Shown here piece after piece: positions 9,922 to 18,586 of a stretch of 64,000 bases of DNA (positions within the stretch are counted from its first letter, which is position 1; every line of letters starts with the position of its first letter). A model generated the notes under the pieces. That model was not told where the DNA came from. It did no database searches and saw only the letters and a program-made list of their open reading frames with translations. Position numbers and translations under genes: made by a program. This DNA is from CALKZN01 sp964633815. Lineage in GTDB: Bacteria; Pseudomonadota; Gammaproteobacteria; Arenicellales; Arenicellaceae. The stretch spans positions 1 to 64,000 of the forward strand of contig CAZWHW010000007.1 in the NCBI GenBank assembly GCA_964633815.1, read 5' to 3'.

Positions 9922-10333
9922 ATCAACTGCCCAGTATCAATTATAATATTCATAAAAAAAGGTTAGCAGCAACATAGTCACCACCAACCTTAAAAGAGGA
10001 TGAAGAAAAGTGCATAATCTTCATATTAATAGAACGCATCAAATCGAAAAATATTACAAAAATTATTCATTTTTTATATTTTTATATTCAAAAATCAAAA
10101 TAAGTAAAAAATGATTGTACTTTTTATTCAAAAAAATTACGATTAACTCATGAATAAAATGCTTAATATACTATTACAAAAACTCTGGCTTAAGCTAATC
10201 CGCGCAGCCAAGGTAAGTTAATGTATTAATAGAACTTGCATCACAGAACTGGCTGCGAAATTATTTGCAGACAGGCTTTCCAAACCGCATATAAATTCGC
10301 AGCTTATAAATAACCCAACACATCAAGGGTACT
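9922..10333. other. Intergenic region between DUF1223 gene and EamA transporter
   Basis: This 412-bp AT-rich stretch has no conserved gene. On the minus strand it holds a hairpin with a T-run (9957-9991) inside a 24-codon reading frame. On the plus strand a 23-codon frame at 10150-10221 encodes a basic amphipathic peptide, without a ribosome site that I can recognise. Promoters for both flanking genes must lie here; I could not place them with confidence. Confidence 0.5.
9957..9991 (-). terminator. Possible attenuator hairpin before DUF1223 gene
   Basis: Read on the minus strand, AAGGTT pairs with AACCTT around a 21-nt loop and is followed directly by a run of seven T. It lies 36 bp upstream of the DUF1223 start and within a 24-codon frame (10024 to 9950), so it could be a leader attenuator or the end of a short upstream transcript. 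The stem is only six base pairs, so this is tentative. Confidence 0.35.
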
Positions 10334-11272
10334 ATGACTGCTGAAAATCAAACACCTAATACCAACCAAGATTATCTTATTGGCATAGCTTTCGCCATTT
10401 TTGGAGCTGCTTTTTTTTCGATACGACCTGTTTTGGTCAAATTTGCCTACCAAGAAGATGTTGACAGCGTAACTTTGCTCGCTCTGAGAATGCTATTTTC
10501 GGCACCATTTTATATCGTGTTACTTTGCATTTTTCTACGCGATCCAAAAAGACGAGCGAATGTAAACTGCAAAATCATTACCTTTACCGCCGTAATTGGA
10601 TTAATGGGTTATTACGCTGCTAGCTTACTAGATTTGTATGGATTACTTTATATCTCTGCGCAATTAGAACGTTTGTTGCTATTCACTTATCCAACCTTGG
10701 TCGTTATTTTTGGCGCACTTTTCTTTGGTAAAAAAATCACAGGCAATATCATGGTTGCCTTGATGTTCAGCTATGGTGGCATTGCAGCTATTTTTATTCA
10801 CGATTTAAAACACTATGGTGACAACATAGCTTTAGGGTCTATTTTCGTGGGTTTGTCGACAATCGTTTTCGCCTTTTATGTATTGTTTGGTAAAAATATT
10901 ATCACCAAAATTGGCAGTCGCATGTTTACTTGCATTGCCATGATTGCTGCCAGCGTCGGCATCTTTGTGCATTTTATGGTGACAAATAAAATACAAGACC
11001 TATCAACAACACATACGGTTTATCTGATCAGCTTTGCTATCGCCATTTTTTGCACGATTATCCCAAGTTTTTTCATCAGTGAAGCCATTGCCAGAGTTGG
11101 ACCCGACCGCACCAGCATCACAGGCACCATTGGGCCAGTGTTCACCACACTATTTGCAGTCAGCCTCTTGGGAGAAGCCTTTACGATTTATCATGGCATT
11201 GGCATGCTGCTGGTGATAATAGGTGTTTCCGTCCTCGGTTATAATAAACCCGTTAAACGGCCATCCGTATAA
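10334..11272 (+). CDS. EamA family transporter
   Basis: 312-residue inner-membrane DMT-superfamily protein with about ten hydrophobic helices in two EamA halves (roughly 15-148 and 160-305). It shows FGAAFFSIRPVLVKFAY at the start and VGPDRTSITGTIGPVFTTLFA in the second half, as seen in EamA proteins of unknown substrate. It differs clearly from the other EamA gene at 8.3 kb. The ung start lies 12 bp after its stop, so the two may share a transcript. Confidence 0.9.
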   Translation: MTAENQTPNTNQDYLIGIAFAIFGAAFFSIRPVLVKFAYQEDVDSVTLLALRMLFSAPFYIVLLCIFLRDPKRRANVNCKIITFTAVIGLMGYYAASLLDLYGLLYISAQLERLLLFTYPTLVVIFGALFFGKKITGNIMVALMFSYGGIAAIFIHDLKHYGDNIALGSIFVGLSTIVFAFYVLFGKNIITKIGSRMFTCIAMIAASVGIFVHFMVTNKIQDLSTTHTVYLISFAIAIFCTIIPSFFISEAIARVGPDRTSITGTIGPVFTTLFAVSLLGEAFTIYHGIGMLLVIIGVSVLGYNKPVKRPSV

Positions 11273-11284
11273 TCTAAACAAAAA

Positions 11285-11971
11285 ATGATTGATAAAAAAA
11301 TTAATCTTCATCCTAGCTGGTTGAATCTTTTGCAATCTGAATTTAAGCAACTCTATATGCAAAAGCTCAATGACTTTTTACGCAATGAAAATGCGGCAGG
11401 CAAAATAATCTACCCAGCGCAAAGCGATATTTTCAATGCCCTGAATACCACGCCACTAAATCATGTGCGCGTAGTCATTCTCGGCCAAAACCCATATCAT
11501 GGCCAAAACCAAGCACATGGTTTGAGTTTCTCCGTGTCTAAAGGAATCCGCATTCCTCCCTCATTATTGAATATCTATAAAGAAGTTTCTTCTGACTTGA
11601 AATTGCCCATTCCTGAACATGGCAACCTCGACTATTGGGTGCAACAAGGCGTATTGCTACTCAATAGCGTACTCACGGTTGAATATTCAAAAGCTGCTTC
11701 ACATCAGAATCGCGGCTGGGAACACTTCACCGATGCCATCATCAAATGCATAAACGACAACTGTAAACATATAGTATTCTTGCTTTGGGGAAATTATGCG
11801 CAAAAAAAAGGTCAAGTCATCAACCGTGAAAAACATCTAGTACTAACCGCGCCGCATCCTTCACCTTTATCTGCCCACCGAGGCTTCTTAGGTTGCCAAC
11901 ACTTTTCAAAAGCCAATCACTATTTACAACAACATTGTTTAACGACAATAGATTGGTCCAATCCTGATTAA
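11285..11971 (+). CDS. ung: Uracil-DNA glycosylase (family 1), with unusual GQNPYH motif
   Basis: Base-excision repair enzyme that removes uracil from DNA. The 228-residue protein aligns over its whole length with E. coli Ung: water-activating loop (67-72), GVLLLNSVLTV, LLWGNYAQKK and the DNA-intercalation loop HPSPLSAHRGFLG with the catalytic His. The first motif reads GQNPYH instead of the usual GQDPYH, so the general-base Asp (E. coli Asp64) is Asn69, codon AAC at 11489-11491. If real, activity should be strongly reduced or the mechanism altered. All other motifs are intact. Confidence 0.93.
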   Translation: MIDKKINLHPSWLNLLQSEFKQLYMQKLNDFLRNENAAGKIIYPAQSDIFNALNTTPLNHVRVVILGQNPYHGQNQAHGLSFSVSKGIRIPPSLLNIYKEVSSDLKLPIPEHGNLDYWVQQGVLLLNSVLTVEYSKAASHQNRGWEHFTDAIIKCINDNCKHIVFLLWGNYAQKKGQVINREKHLVLTAPHPSPLSAHRGFLGCQHFSKANHYLQQHCLTTIDWSNPD

Positions 11972-11997
11972 AAACACGTAAAAAGATAATTAGCAGA

Positions 11998-12822
11998 ATG
12001 CCAACTCGACGCAATCCATCCACATTCACTGAAAACCATCAAGCTTCGCGACTAGACAATATTCGTGTGGTTTTAGTTCGAACTTTTCATCCTGGAAATA
12101 TAGGCTCTGTTGCCAGAGCAATGAAAACTATGGGGCTAACGGATTTATGCTTAGTTGCTCCCAAAGACTTCCCGAATCAAGAAGCACAAAGAATGGCGAT
12201 GAGCGCTGCTGATGTTGTCGACAATGCCATGTTAGCCGAGGATTTACCTAGTGCGATTGCTGATTGTCAAGTTGTGATAGCCAGCACCGCTCGAATTCGT
12301 GGCATCGATTTACCAGAGCTAACCCCACAACAAAGTGCAGACAAATTTTTATCCTGCATCAGCAACAATCCAGATGCCAATGTCGCCTTGGTGCTTGGAC
12401 CAGAGCGCATGGGATTGCACAATGATGATATTCAACACGCAACTCACAGAGTGACTATCCCAACCAGCCCACAAATGCAGTCATTGAATATCGCAGCGGC
12501 AGCGCAAACCCTGTGTTATGAAATCTATAAACGTCACATTCAAGATACACAAACCGACGACCAAACAGTAAAACCAACCGCAGGGGTGCTTACTCAAACA
12601 AAAACTCGTGAAAATCTGAGCTCAAGGGAAGACCATGAACGGTTTTACGGACACTTGGAACAAACCATCAAAGCCACAGGGTTTGTTAAATCAGGTCATG
12701 GCGGCCCGATTATGCAACGTTTACGCGTTCTATTTGCCCGGGCCGAACCAGACAAAGACGAACTCAATATCTTGCGAGCAATTTTAGCTTCTGTGGAAAA
12801 GTCACTAAACAGGAAAGGCTAG
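11998..12822 (+). CDS. trmJ: tRNA (cytidine/uridine-2'-O-)-methyltransferase TrmJ
   Basis: SPOUT-class methyltransferase for ribose methylation at tRNA position 32. The 274-residue protein has an N-terminal SpoU domain with VRTFHPGNIGSVARAMKTMG, LVLGPERMGL (SAM-binding knot) and SPQMQSLNIAAAAQ. A C-terminal helical extension (residues about 175-274) is characteristic of TrmJ over other SpoU proteins. It follows ung by 26 bp. In many gammaproteobacteria trmJ precedes the isc cluster; that is not the case here. Confidence 0.9.
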   Translation: MPTRRNPSTFTENHQASRLDNIRVVLVRTFHPGNIGSVARAMKTMGLTDLCLVAPKDFPNQEAQRMAMSAADVVDNAMLAEDLPSAIADCQVVIASTARIRGIDLPELTPQQSADKFLSCISNNPDANVALVLGPERMGLHNDDIQHATHRVTIPTSPQMQSLNIAAAAQTLCYEIYKRHIQDTQTDDQTVKPTAGVLTQTKTRENLSSREDHERFYGHLEQTIKATGFVKSGHGGPIMQRLRVLFARAEPDKDELNILRAILASVEKSLNRKG

Positions 12823-12859
12823 ATAACGTAAAAATATACTCGCTATTTCACCCTAAGAC

Positions 12860-13486
12860 CTAAACCGCATCAGGTGACATCGAATTGCGTCCTCTTTCAG
12901 GGTTTGGCTCAATATCAGTCTTTAACTGATTACTCAGCTCTGAAGCTCCACCAATATAAGCACCTGACATCCAAATTTGCGGAACTGTCACTGGCGTTTT
13001 CGCACCGATGATTGGTTTCACTCTAGCCAACATTTCATACAAGGCACGCGGTTCTTTCACCACGTCTCGATAAGTATAAGCCAATTCTTTTTCATCAAAG
13101 TTCTGTTTGGCTCGAACACAATGCGGGCAACTTTCTTTGCCAAAAATGATATTACCTTTAGCATTGATTTTATTTTTCTCAGCATAGGCCTGGATTGCAG
13201 CTTGTGTTAACAAACCGCGATTCAATGCTTGGCCTTGGCTGACAATCTTGCCTTCAACCATCACAATTGGTGCATGCCAACCCCCTTTTAGTAATGGTTT
13301 CCACCATTCATCCAACCAATCACGAATTTCTAACTCTACTTCAATTCCGTCTAAATCATTTTCAATCGTATCTTTAATAATATCCGCTGTTAGCGAACAC
13401 TCACCACAAGGAATATTCACCTTAAACGGCCCCCAAGCACCCGCCCAACGATACACTAAAATTTTCACTGCTTGCATACTTGCCAT
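12860..13486 (-). CDS. Two-domain thioredoxin-like/glutaredoxin protein
   Basis: 208-residue cytosolic protein made of two redox modules. Residues about 6-100 look like a thioredoxin-fold domain with a CGEC motif near residue 27 and the segment GGWHAPIVMVEGK. Residues about 112-190 are a clear glutaredoxin, with CPHC near 119-122, TVPQ (cis-Pro) and GGASEL glutathione-binding motifs. Convergent with trmJ. The glutaredoxin part is certain; the N-terminal module is unfamiliar and I cannot assign a substrate. Start could also be Met4. Confidence 0.75.
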   Translation of the reverse strand: MASMQAVKILVYRWAGAWGPFKVNIPCGECSLTADIIKDTIENDLDGIEVELEIRDWLDEWWKPLLKGGWHAPIVMVEGKIVSQGQALNRGLLTQAAIQAYAEKNKINAKGNIIFGKESCPHCVRAKQNFDEKELAYTYRDVVKEPRALYEMLARVKPIIGAKTPVTVPQIWMSGAYIGGASELSNQLKTDIEPNPERGRNSMSPDAV

Positions 13487-13686
13487 TAAGATACCCTCAT
13501 TCTTCGAGTTATTTTATTCTCTACCGTATTAGACCTACACATTATCAAAAAACTCACGCAGTGTTAAATTAGAATTTCAAATAAAACACTCTTGGAAAGT
13601 TTATCCTCACCAAAAAACTTGCTTATACCCACTTCAGACCAGGAGTCAATCTAAGCTACTTGGACAATGCATTAAGTGACAATGCA

Positions 13687-14049
13687 TTAAGTATTCTTAC
13701 GAACTTCTTCAATCAGAGGAATTAATGCCTTCCAGTGAGTTTTGGTATAGCCTCTAAGAATCCATGGTTTCCACTTTCCAAAACGATGTTCTTTCAATAC
13801 TCTCTCTACAACCCAATCAGTTTGAAAACCAGCCCATTCGGGACCAGGTGAATCCAATATATTAAATTTCAAAGCTGGCAAAACTTCGTTAAATAAGATC
13901 TGCTCTAGTTCTTCTAGACTGTACTTAGAATGAGCAGCAACCTCACTGATATAGTTATAGGAAAGCGTCACATCCGTGTTCATGTAAAGATCTTGCATAC
14001 AATCCCAGATAGGTGTGCGATCTTCAATGTCATCCTCAGGCTTTTTCAT
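13687..14049 (-). CDS. DUF7079-like conserved hypothetical protein
   Basis: 120-residue soluble protein with no signal or membrane segment. The pattern of an N-terminal PIWDCMQDLYMNTD, then YSLEELEQILFNEVLPAL and EWAGFQTDWV resembles the small acidic family I know as DUF7079; that match is from memory. Proteins of this type are scattered in accessory regions and have no known function. Its stop codon lies within the second copy of a perfect 15-bp tandem repeat (13663-13692). Confidence 0.6.
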   Translation of the reverse strand: MKKPEDDIEDRTPIWDCMQDLYMNTDVTLSYNYISEVAAHSKYSLEELEQILFNEVLPALKFNILDSPGPEWAGFQTDWVVERVLKEHRFGKWKPWILRGYTKTHWKALIPLIEEVRKNT

Positions 14050-14112
14050 ATGGTATAACTAACGCTATCTAGATAGACAGCTTCGATTTTCGAAAAAATA
14101 TGAATGCTTGTA

Positions 14113-14298
14113 TCAAATGTCGCAACACAAAAATGTCGCTTTTACGACAAACCAAGTAATGATTGCAGCTGTAATCGTACCAGCCCAAAACAAAATATAT
14201 CGATACTTTTTCCAATGCTCTCTATATTCAGAATGCTGTATAAAAATATTAAAACAAACTCCCTTGTACAGGCAAACCGCCTTCGAACTCAGGGACAT
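14113..14298 (-). CDS. Possible small membrane protein
   Basis: Up to 61 residues, starting inside the end of the next upstream gene. A basic segment (EHWKKYRY) is followed by one clear hydrophobic helix (about residues 34-53), as in single-span membrane peptides. No good ribosome site precedes the first ATG. A purine-rich AAGGGAG lies further in, but without a standard start codon after it. Expression is doubtful; I keep it because the membrane profile is coherent. Confidence 0.3.
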   Translation of the reverse strand: MSLSSKAVCLYKGVCFNIFIQHSEYREHWKKYRYILFWAGTITAAIITWFVVKATFLCCDI

Positions 14299-14521
14299 TA
14301 TCTAAATTTTCAGTGGTTTTGATTGCAGCAATAGCTTGTTGTAATGCCGTTTGTTGTTGCTCAGAAGTATATTTTTTAAGCAATGAATTCAGACCTGAAA
14401 GCTCATAATACTTATGCTCACCATTAAAATTGAGCACTGCTAACAAGCCAGCTTCACCGCCACGAGTGATCGTAATAAATTCAATAATTGTCGTTGTGAA
14501 ATTGTCTAAGAAAGCACTCAT
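14249..14521 (-). CDS. Unknown 90-residue protein downstream of hisF
   Basis: I do not recognise this protein. It is soluble and acidic, with a probable helical middle (EQQQTALQQAIAAIKT) and a C-terminal tail EFEGGLPVQGSLF. It starts 7 bp after the hisF stop on the same strand, so it probably belongs to the hisBHAF transcript, but nothing in it suggests a role in histidine synthesis. Confidence 0.6.
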   Translation of the reverse strand: MSAFLDNFTTTIIEFITITRGGEAGLLAVLNFNGEHKYYELSGLNSLLKKYTSEQQQTALQQAIAAIKTTENLDNVPEFEGGLPVQGSLF

Positions 14522-14528
14522 TCAAACA

Positions 14529-15311
14529 TTATAGCCGCACTTCAACGCCTGCATCACGCATTGCTTCTTTAGCTTCTTGAACTGTGTACTCACCAAAATG
14601 AAAAATACTGGCAGCCAAGACTGCATTCGCTTTGCCCTCGGTAACACCTTCGACTAAATGTTCAACATTGCCTACACCGCCAGAAGCGATGACTGGAATC
14701 GACACAGCTTCTGAAACAGCCCGAGTGAGTTTGAGATCATAGCCTGCTTTAGTGCCATCGCCATCCATGCTAGTTAGTAAAATTTCGCCTGCACCATAGT
14801 CATCCATCTTTTTAGCCCATTCAACTGCATCAATGCCCGTTTTTTTACGGCCGCCATGAGTAAAAATTTCCCACCTATCTTGATCATCACCTTGATCTAG
14901 AAACTGTGTTTGTTTGGCGTCTATTGCCACAACAATGCATTGTGAACCAAAGAATTCGCTAGCCTCTTGAATAAATTCAGGATTAAAGACCGCTGTCGTA
15001 TTGATCGACACTTTGTCTGCGCCGGCATTCAACATTTTGCGAATATCTTTCAATTCACGAATACCGCCACCAACGGTTAATGGAATAAACACCTGTTCAG
15101 CCACTTGTTCAACAACTGATACAATGGTCTCACGGTCATCCGAACTCGCGGTGATATCCAAGAAGGTGATCTCATCCGCGCCTTGTTCGTTATATCTCTT
15201 TGCTACTTCCACTGGATCACCCGCATCACGAATACCAACAAAATTGACACCCTTGACTACACGGCCAGCGTCAACATCTAAACAGGGGATAATCCGGGTA
15301 GCTAATGGCAT
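14529..15311 (-). CDS. hisF: Imidazole glycerol phosphate synthase cyclase subunit HisF
   Basis: TIM-barrel cyclase that, with HisH ammonia, makes imidazole glycerol phosphate and AICAR. I place the start at the ATG at 15311 (product MPLATRIIPCLDVD, 260 aa), preceded by AAGGA, rather than at 15344; HisF proteins begin just before RIIPCLDV. Catalytic Asp residues are in CLDVD (Asp11-type) and the LLTSMDGDGTKAGYD loop (Asp130-type). It is last of the four his genes here, 14 bp after hisA. Confidence 0.95.
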   Translation of the reverse strand: MPLATRIIPCLDVDAGRVVKGVNFVGIRDAGDPVEVAKRYNEQGADEITFLDITASSDDRETIVSVVEQVAEQVFIPLTVGGGIRELKDIRKMLNAGADKVSINTTAVFNPEFIQEASEFFGSQCIVVAIDAKQTQFLDQGDDQDRWEIFTHGGRKKTGIDAVEWAKKMDDYGAGEILLTSMDGDGTKAGYDLKLTRAVSEAVSIPVIASGGVGNVEHLVEGVTEGKANAVLAASIFHFGEYTVQEAKEAMRDAGVEVRL

Positions 15312-15325
15312 GGTTTCCTTAACCT

Positions 15326-16060
15326 CTAAACAGCTCGCTGGCAATAAGCCTGCGCCTTGGCAAAATTGAGAGTACCTTCATAAATAGCGCGACCAGTGAT
15401 CACACCTTCAATGCCAGCGCTTTCGATAGTGAGCAATTGTTCAACATCTGCCATATTCGTCACTCCACCTGAGGCGATCACAGGAATATCGATAGCTTCA
15501 GCTAGTTTTTTGGTGGCCTCAATATTCACGCCTTGCATCATGCCGTCGCGGGCAATGTCAGTATAAATAATCGACTGCACACCATCACCTTGAAACTGCT
15601 TAGCCAAATCGATGACATTCACATCCGAGACCTTTGCCCAACCGTCAGTGGCAACCCAACCATCTTTTGCATCCAAACCAACAATTATGTTCTCGGCAAA
15701 TTCTGCTGCCACGTCACCCACAAAGGCTGGCTCATTGACCGCGCGAGTGCCAATAATGACAAAAGTCACGCCTGCATCAATATAGGTTTTGATAGTCTCG
15801 CGGTTACGAACTCCGCCACCAATTTGCAAAACTAGTTCCGGATGTTTTTCTGCAATTGCATGAACAATACCTGCATTAATAGGTTCACCTGCAAAAGCCC
15901 CATCTAGATCAACCAAATGCAGACGTTTTGCACCTTGCTCAACCCATTGAGTCGCCACATCAACAGGCGAATCACTAAATATAGTGGAGTCATCCATCTT
16001 ACCTTGACGCAGACGGACACACTTTCCTTCTTTTAAATCAATTGCTGGAATAATTTGCAT
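15326..16060 (-). CDS. hisA: ProFAR isomerase HisA
   Basis: TIM-barrel isomerase converting ProFAR to PRFAR in histidine synthesis. The 244-residue protein starts with IIPAIDLKEGKCVRL (catalytic Asp8-type residue) and has LQIGGGVR, YTDIARDGMMQG (second catalytic Asp) and VIASGGV phosphate-binding loops. Length is standard. It lies between hisH and hisF in the operon. Confidence 0.96.
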   Translation of the reverse strand: MQIIPAIDLKEGKCVRLRQGKMDDSTIFSDSPVDVATQWVEQGAKRLHLVDLDGAFAGEPINAGIVHAIAEKHPELVLQIGGGVRNRETIKTYIDAGVTFVIIGTRAVNEPAFVGDVAAEFAENIIVGLDAKDGWVATDGWAKVSDVNVIDLAKQFQGDGVQSIIYTDIARDGMMQGVNIEATKKLAEAIDIPVIASGGVTNMADVEQLLTIESAGIEGVITGRAIYEGTLNFAKAQAYCQRAV

Positions 16061-16097
16061 TTAATCGTGTAAAAATATCGTAAAAAAAATAATTCAG

Positions 16098-16733
16098 TTA
16101 AGTCTGACCGTTCCATCGACTGAAATTTTTCAGCATTTGTAAACCGTCAGCATGGCTTTTCTCTGGATGAAACTGAGTAGCAAAGACATTATCTCTGCCA
16201 ACTGCCGCAATAAATTCATGATAATAATCTGCAAAGCCTTGCACAATAGATTCATCTGCACTAGTTGCCGCATAGCTGTGCAAAAAATAAAACCGTGCCT
16301 GATTTTCAACACCTTGCCAAACAGGATGATCACTACATTGATTCACCTGGTTCCACCCCATGTGTGGAATTTTCGCTTTTACACCTTCAGGCTGGTGCGC
16401 AGTAAAATGTTCAACCTCACCATCAAATAAACCTAAACCATCAACACCCCCATCTTCAGTGCAATGCGCAAATAGCGCTTGCATACCCACACAAATACCA
16501 AAGCTTGGTTTGTCAGCCAAGGCTTGATCGACCGCTTCTGCTACGCCATATTCATCATAAGCCTTAAACCATGAGCCAATCGCACCCTGACCTGGCAACA
16601 CCATTCGATCAGCGTTTTCTATATCTTCAGATTTCGACGAAACTAGAACGTTTTGATCAGGTGCAACAGTTTTCAACGCTTGTTCAACCGAGCGCAAGTT
16701 GCCTATGCCTAAATCTACAATAACGATTTGCAT
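16098..16733 (-). CDS. hisH: Imidazole glycerol phosphate synthase glutaminase subunit HisH
   Basis: Class I glutamine amidotransferase that supplies ammonia to HisF. The 211-residue protein has the nucleophile motif FGICVGMQALF (Cys near residue 81), the oxyanion/Gly-rich MVLPGQGAIG and the catalytic His/Glu pair in QFHPEKSH. It follows hisB by 24 bp. Confidence 0.96.
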   Translation of the reverse strand: MQIVIVDLGIGNLRSVEQALKTVAPDQNVLVSSKSEDIENADRMVLPGQGAIGSWFKAYDEYGVAEAVDQALADKPSFGICVGMQALFAHCTEDGGVDGLGLFDGEVEHFTAHQPEGVKAKIPHMGWNQVNQCSDHPVWQGVENQARFYFLHSYAATSADESIVQGFADYYHEFIAAVGRDNVFATQFHPEKSHADGLQMLKNFSRWNGQT

Positions 16734-16757
16734 ATCAGTAAAACAATGTGAAGAGGT

Positions 16758-17351
16758 TTACAAAGAACCTTTAGTCGATGGAATCACGCCAGTGCTACGC
16801 TCATCAAGCGTCAATGCCATGCGCAAAGAACGACCGAAAGCTTTAAAGATAGTCTCAGCAATATGGTGGGCATTTTTTCCACGAATATTGTCAATATGCA
16901 AAGTGACTAGTGCATGATTGACAAAGCCGTGAAAGAATTCATCAAATAAATCCACATCAAAACCGCCTATGCGCGCTCTTTTATAATCCACTGAGTGTAT
17001 CACAGTCGGACGACCCGAAAAATCAATGACCACGCGGCTCAAGGCTTCATCCAACGGTACATAAGAATGACCATAACGTGTAATGCCTTTTTTATCGCCA
17101 ACAGCTTGAGCGAACGCTTGACCCAAAGTAATGCCAATGTCTTCAGTTGTGTGATGATCATCAATATGCAAATCACCTTTGCAAGTGATATCTAAATCAA
17201 TTAAACCATGACGACCAATTTGATCCATCATATGCTCAAGAAATGGAACTCCTGTATCGAACTTTGTTTGTCCCGTTCCATCCAGATTCAACTTTACTGT
17301 AATCTGGGTTTCAGAGGTATTTCGAGTAACTTCAGCGACGCGTGCATTCAT
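16758..17351 (-). CDS. hisB: Imidazoleglycerol-phosphate dehydratase HisB (monofunctional)
   Basis: Manganese-dependent dehydratase making imidazole acetol phosphate. The 197-residue protein is the dehydratase alone, without the N-terminal histidinol-phosphatase of enteric HisB. It shows FLEHMMDQIGRHG, HIDDHHTTEDIGI, and FFHGFVNHALVTLHI with the repeated His/Glu metal ligands. First of the operon hisB-hisH-hisA-hisF; hisIE, hisG, hisD and hisC are not in the window. Confidence 0.96.
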   Translation of the reverse strand: MNARVAEVTRNTSETQITVKLNLDGTGQTKFDTGVPFLEHMMDQIGRHGLIDLDITCKGDLHIDDHHTTEDIGITLGQAFAQAVGDKKGITRYGHSYVPLDEALSRVVIDFSGRPTVIHSVDYKRARIGGFDVDLFDEFFHGFVNHALVTLHIDNIRGKNAHHIAETIFKAFGRSLRMALTLDERSTGVIPSTKGSL

Positions 17352-17604
17352 GATTCAACATTATAAATGGCAATATATTTAAAACTGAATTTTAGCTGAT
17401 CCACAACTTAAACGCACGCAAAACACGGAGAATCGATATAAGCAAAATTAAGCTAAAACATTAACTTATATCATTATTAATTTTATTAAAATTTTCAATA
17501 ACTTACATAAATTTAGTTACATTTTATTCATGCAATTACTGCTTATTTATTAAGGTCAAATAGATAAGACGTTAATAATTAGTTTATATACCTAACATCC
17601 ATAG

Positions 17605-18579
17605 ATGTATCACCTTGCCATTTTAATTCTGATCGCAACGCTCGCCTTTTTGTTATCAAGCATTTCATCAATTGCCCAATTCGGACTGAGTGCATTACCA
17701 CTTGCTATTCTGATCGGTATATTTTTTGGACATTTCCATACAGGCAAATTAGATCTAAATAAAAAAGAACTGATCATCAATAAATTTTGCCAACAAAAGT
17801 TATTGCGCTTTGGTATTATTTTATTTGGCTTTAGCTTAAGTTTTCAGCAAATTGTCGCTGTCGGTTGGCAAGCACTAGTTTTAGATTTTTTAATTATCAG
17901 CATTGTATTTTCAGTTGGTTTATATCTTGGTTTAAAGGTTTTTAAACTTCATCGTGATGTTGCTATTTTAACCTCTGTTGGCAGTGCCATTTGTGGAGCA
18001 GCTGCAGTACTTGCTACAAGTCCAGTCCTCAAAGCTAGACAACAAGACATTGCCGTCGCTGTCGCAACAGTAGTAGTATTTGGCACAATAGCCATGTTCA
18101 GTTATCCGTTGATTTTTCAATTCTCAACAATGACAGAGCCAGCATTTGGCATTTTTATTGGTAGTACTGTCCATGAGGTTGCGCAAGCTGTTGCAGCAGC
18201 AGAACCTATCGGCAACAATGCACTGCAAAATGCGGTGATTGTAAAACTCATTCGAGTCATGCTCCTTGTACCTTTTATTGTCATGCTCAGTGCAATACTA
18301 AACCGCCGGAGTAGCAAAATAATCATTCCTTGGTTTATTTTAGGTTTTATTATTGCGGCAGGCGTTAACAGTGTCATCATTCTTCCAGAAAGCTTGTTGA
18401 TAACACTCAAAATAGCTAGCCAGCTTTCACTTGCTATGGCTATGGCTGCATTGGGCATTCAAACCAAATGGTCTGTTATCAAAAAAGCCGGTGTGAAACC
18501 GATTTTATTGTCCTTTATCTTGCTATTAATACTATTGCCTGGCGGGTATATACTTAATAAGTTAATAATTATGATCTAG
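17605..18579 (+). CDS. YeiH/UPF0324 family putative membrane exporter
   Basis: 324-residue inner-membrane protein with about ten hydrophobic helices, of the YeiH family often labelled putative sulfate exporter. The family signature is visible in QQKLLRFGIILFGF, AICGAAAVLATSPV and STVHEVAQAVAAAEPIG. Substrate is unproven. It stands alone between the his operon and a small secreted protein gene; no LysR regulator is adjacent, unlike enteric yeiH-yieE. Confidence 0.88.
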   Translation: MYHLAILILIATLAFLLSSISSIAQFGLSALPLAILIGIFFGHFHTGKLDLNKKELIINKFCQQKLLRFGIILFGFSLSFQQIVAVGWQALVLDFLIISIVFSVGLYLGLKVFKLHRDVAILTSVGSAICGAAAVLATSPVLKARQQDIAVAVATVVVFGTIAMFSYPLIFQFSTMTEPAFGIFIGSTVHEVAQAVAAAEPIGNNALQNAVIVKLIRVMLLVPFIVMLSAILNRRSSKIIIPWFILGFIIAAGVNSVIILPESLLITLKIASQLSLAMAMAALGIQTKWSVIKKAGVKPILLSFILLLILLPGGYILNKLIIMI

Positions 18580-18586
18580 AGACGAC

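Noticed and set aside
10150..10221. 23-codon plus-strand frame encoding a basic amphipathic peptide
   Set aside because: No recognisable ribosome site or conservation evidence. Short A/T-rich frames of this size are expected by chance.
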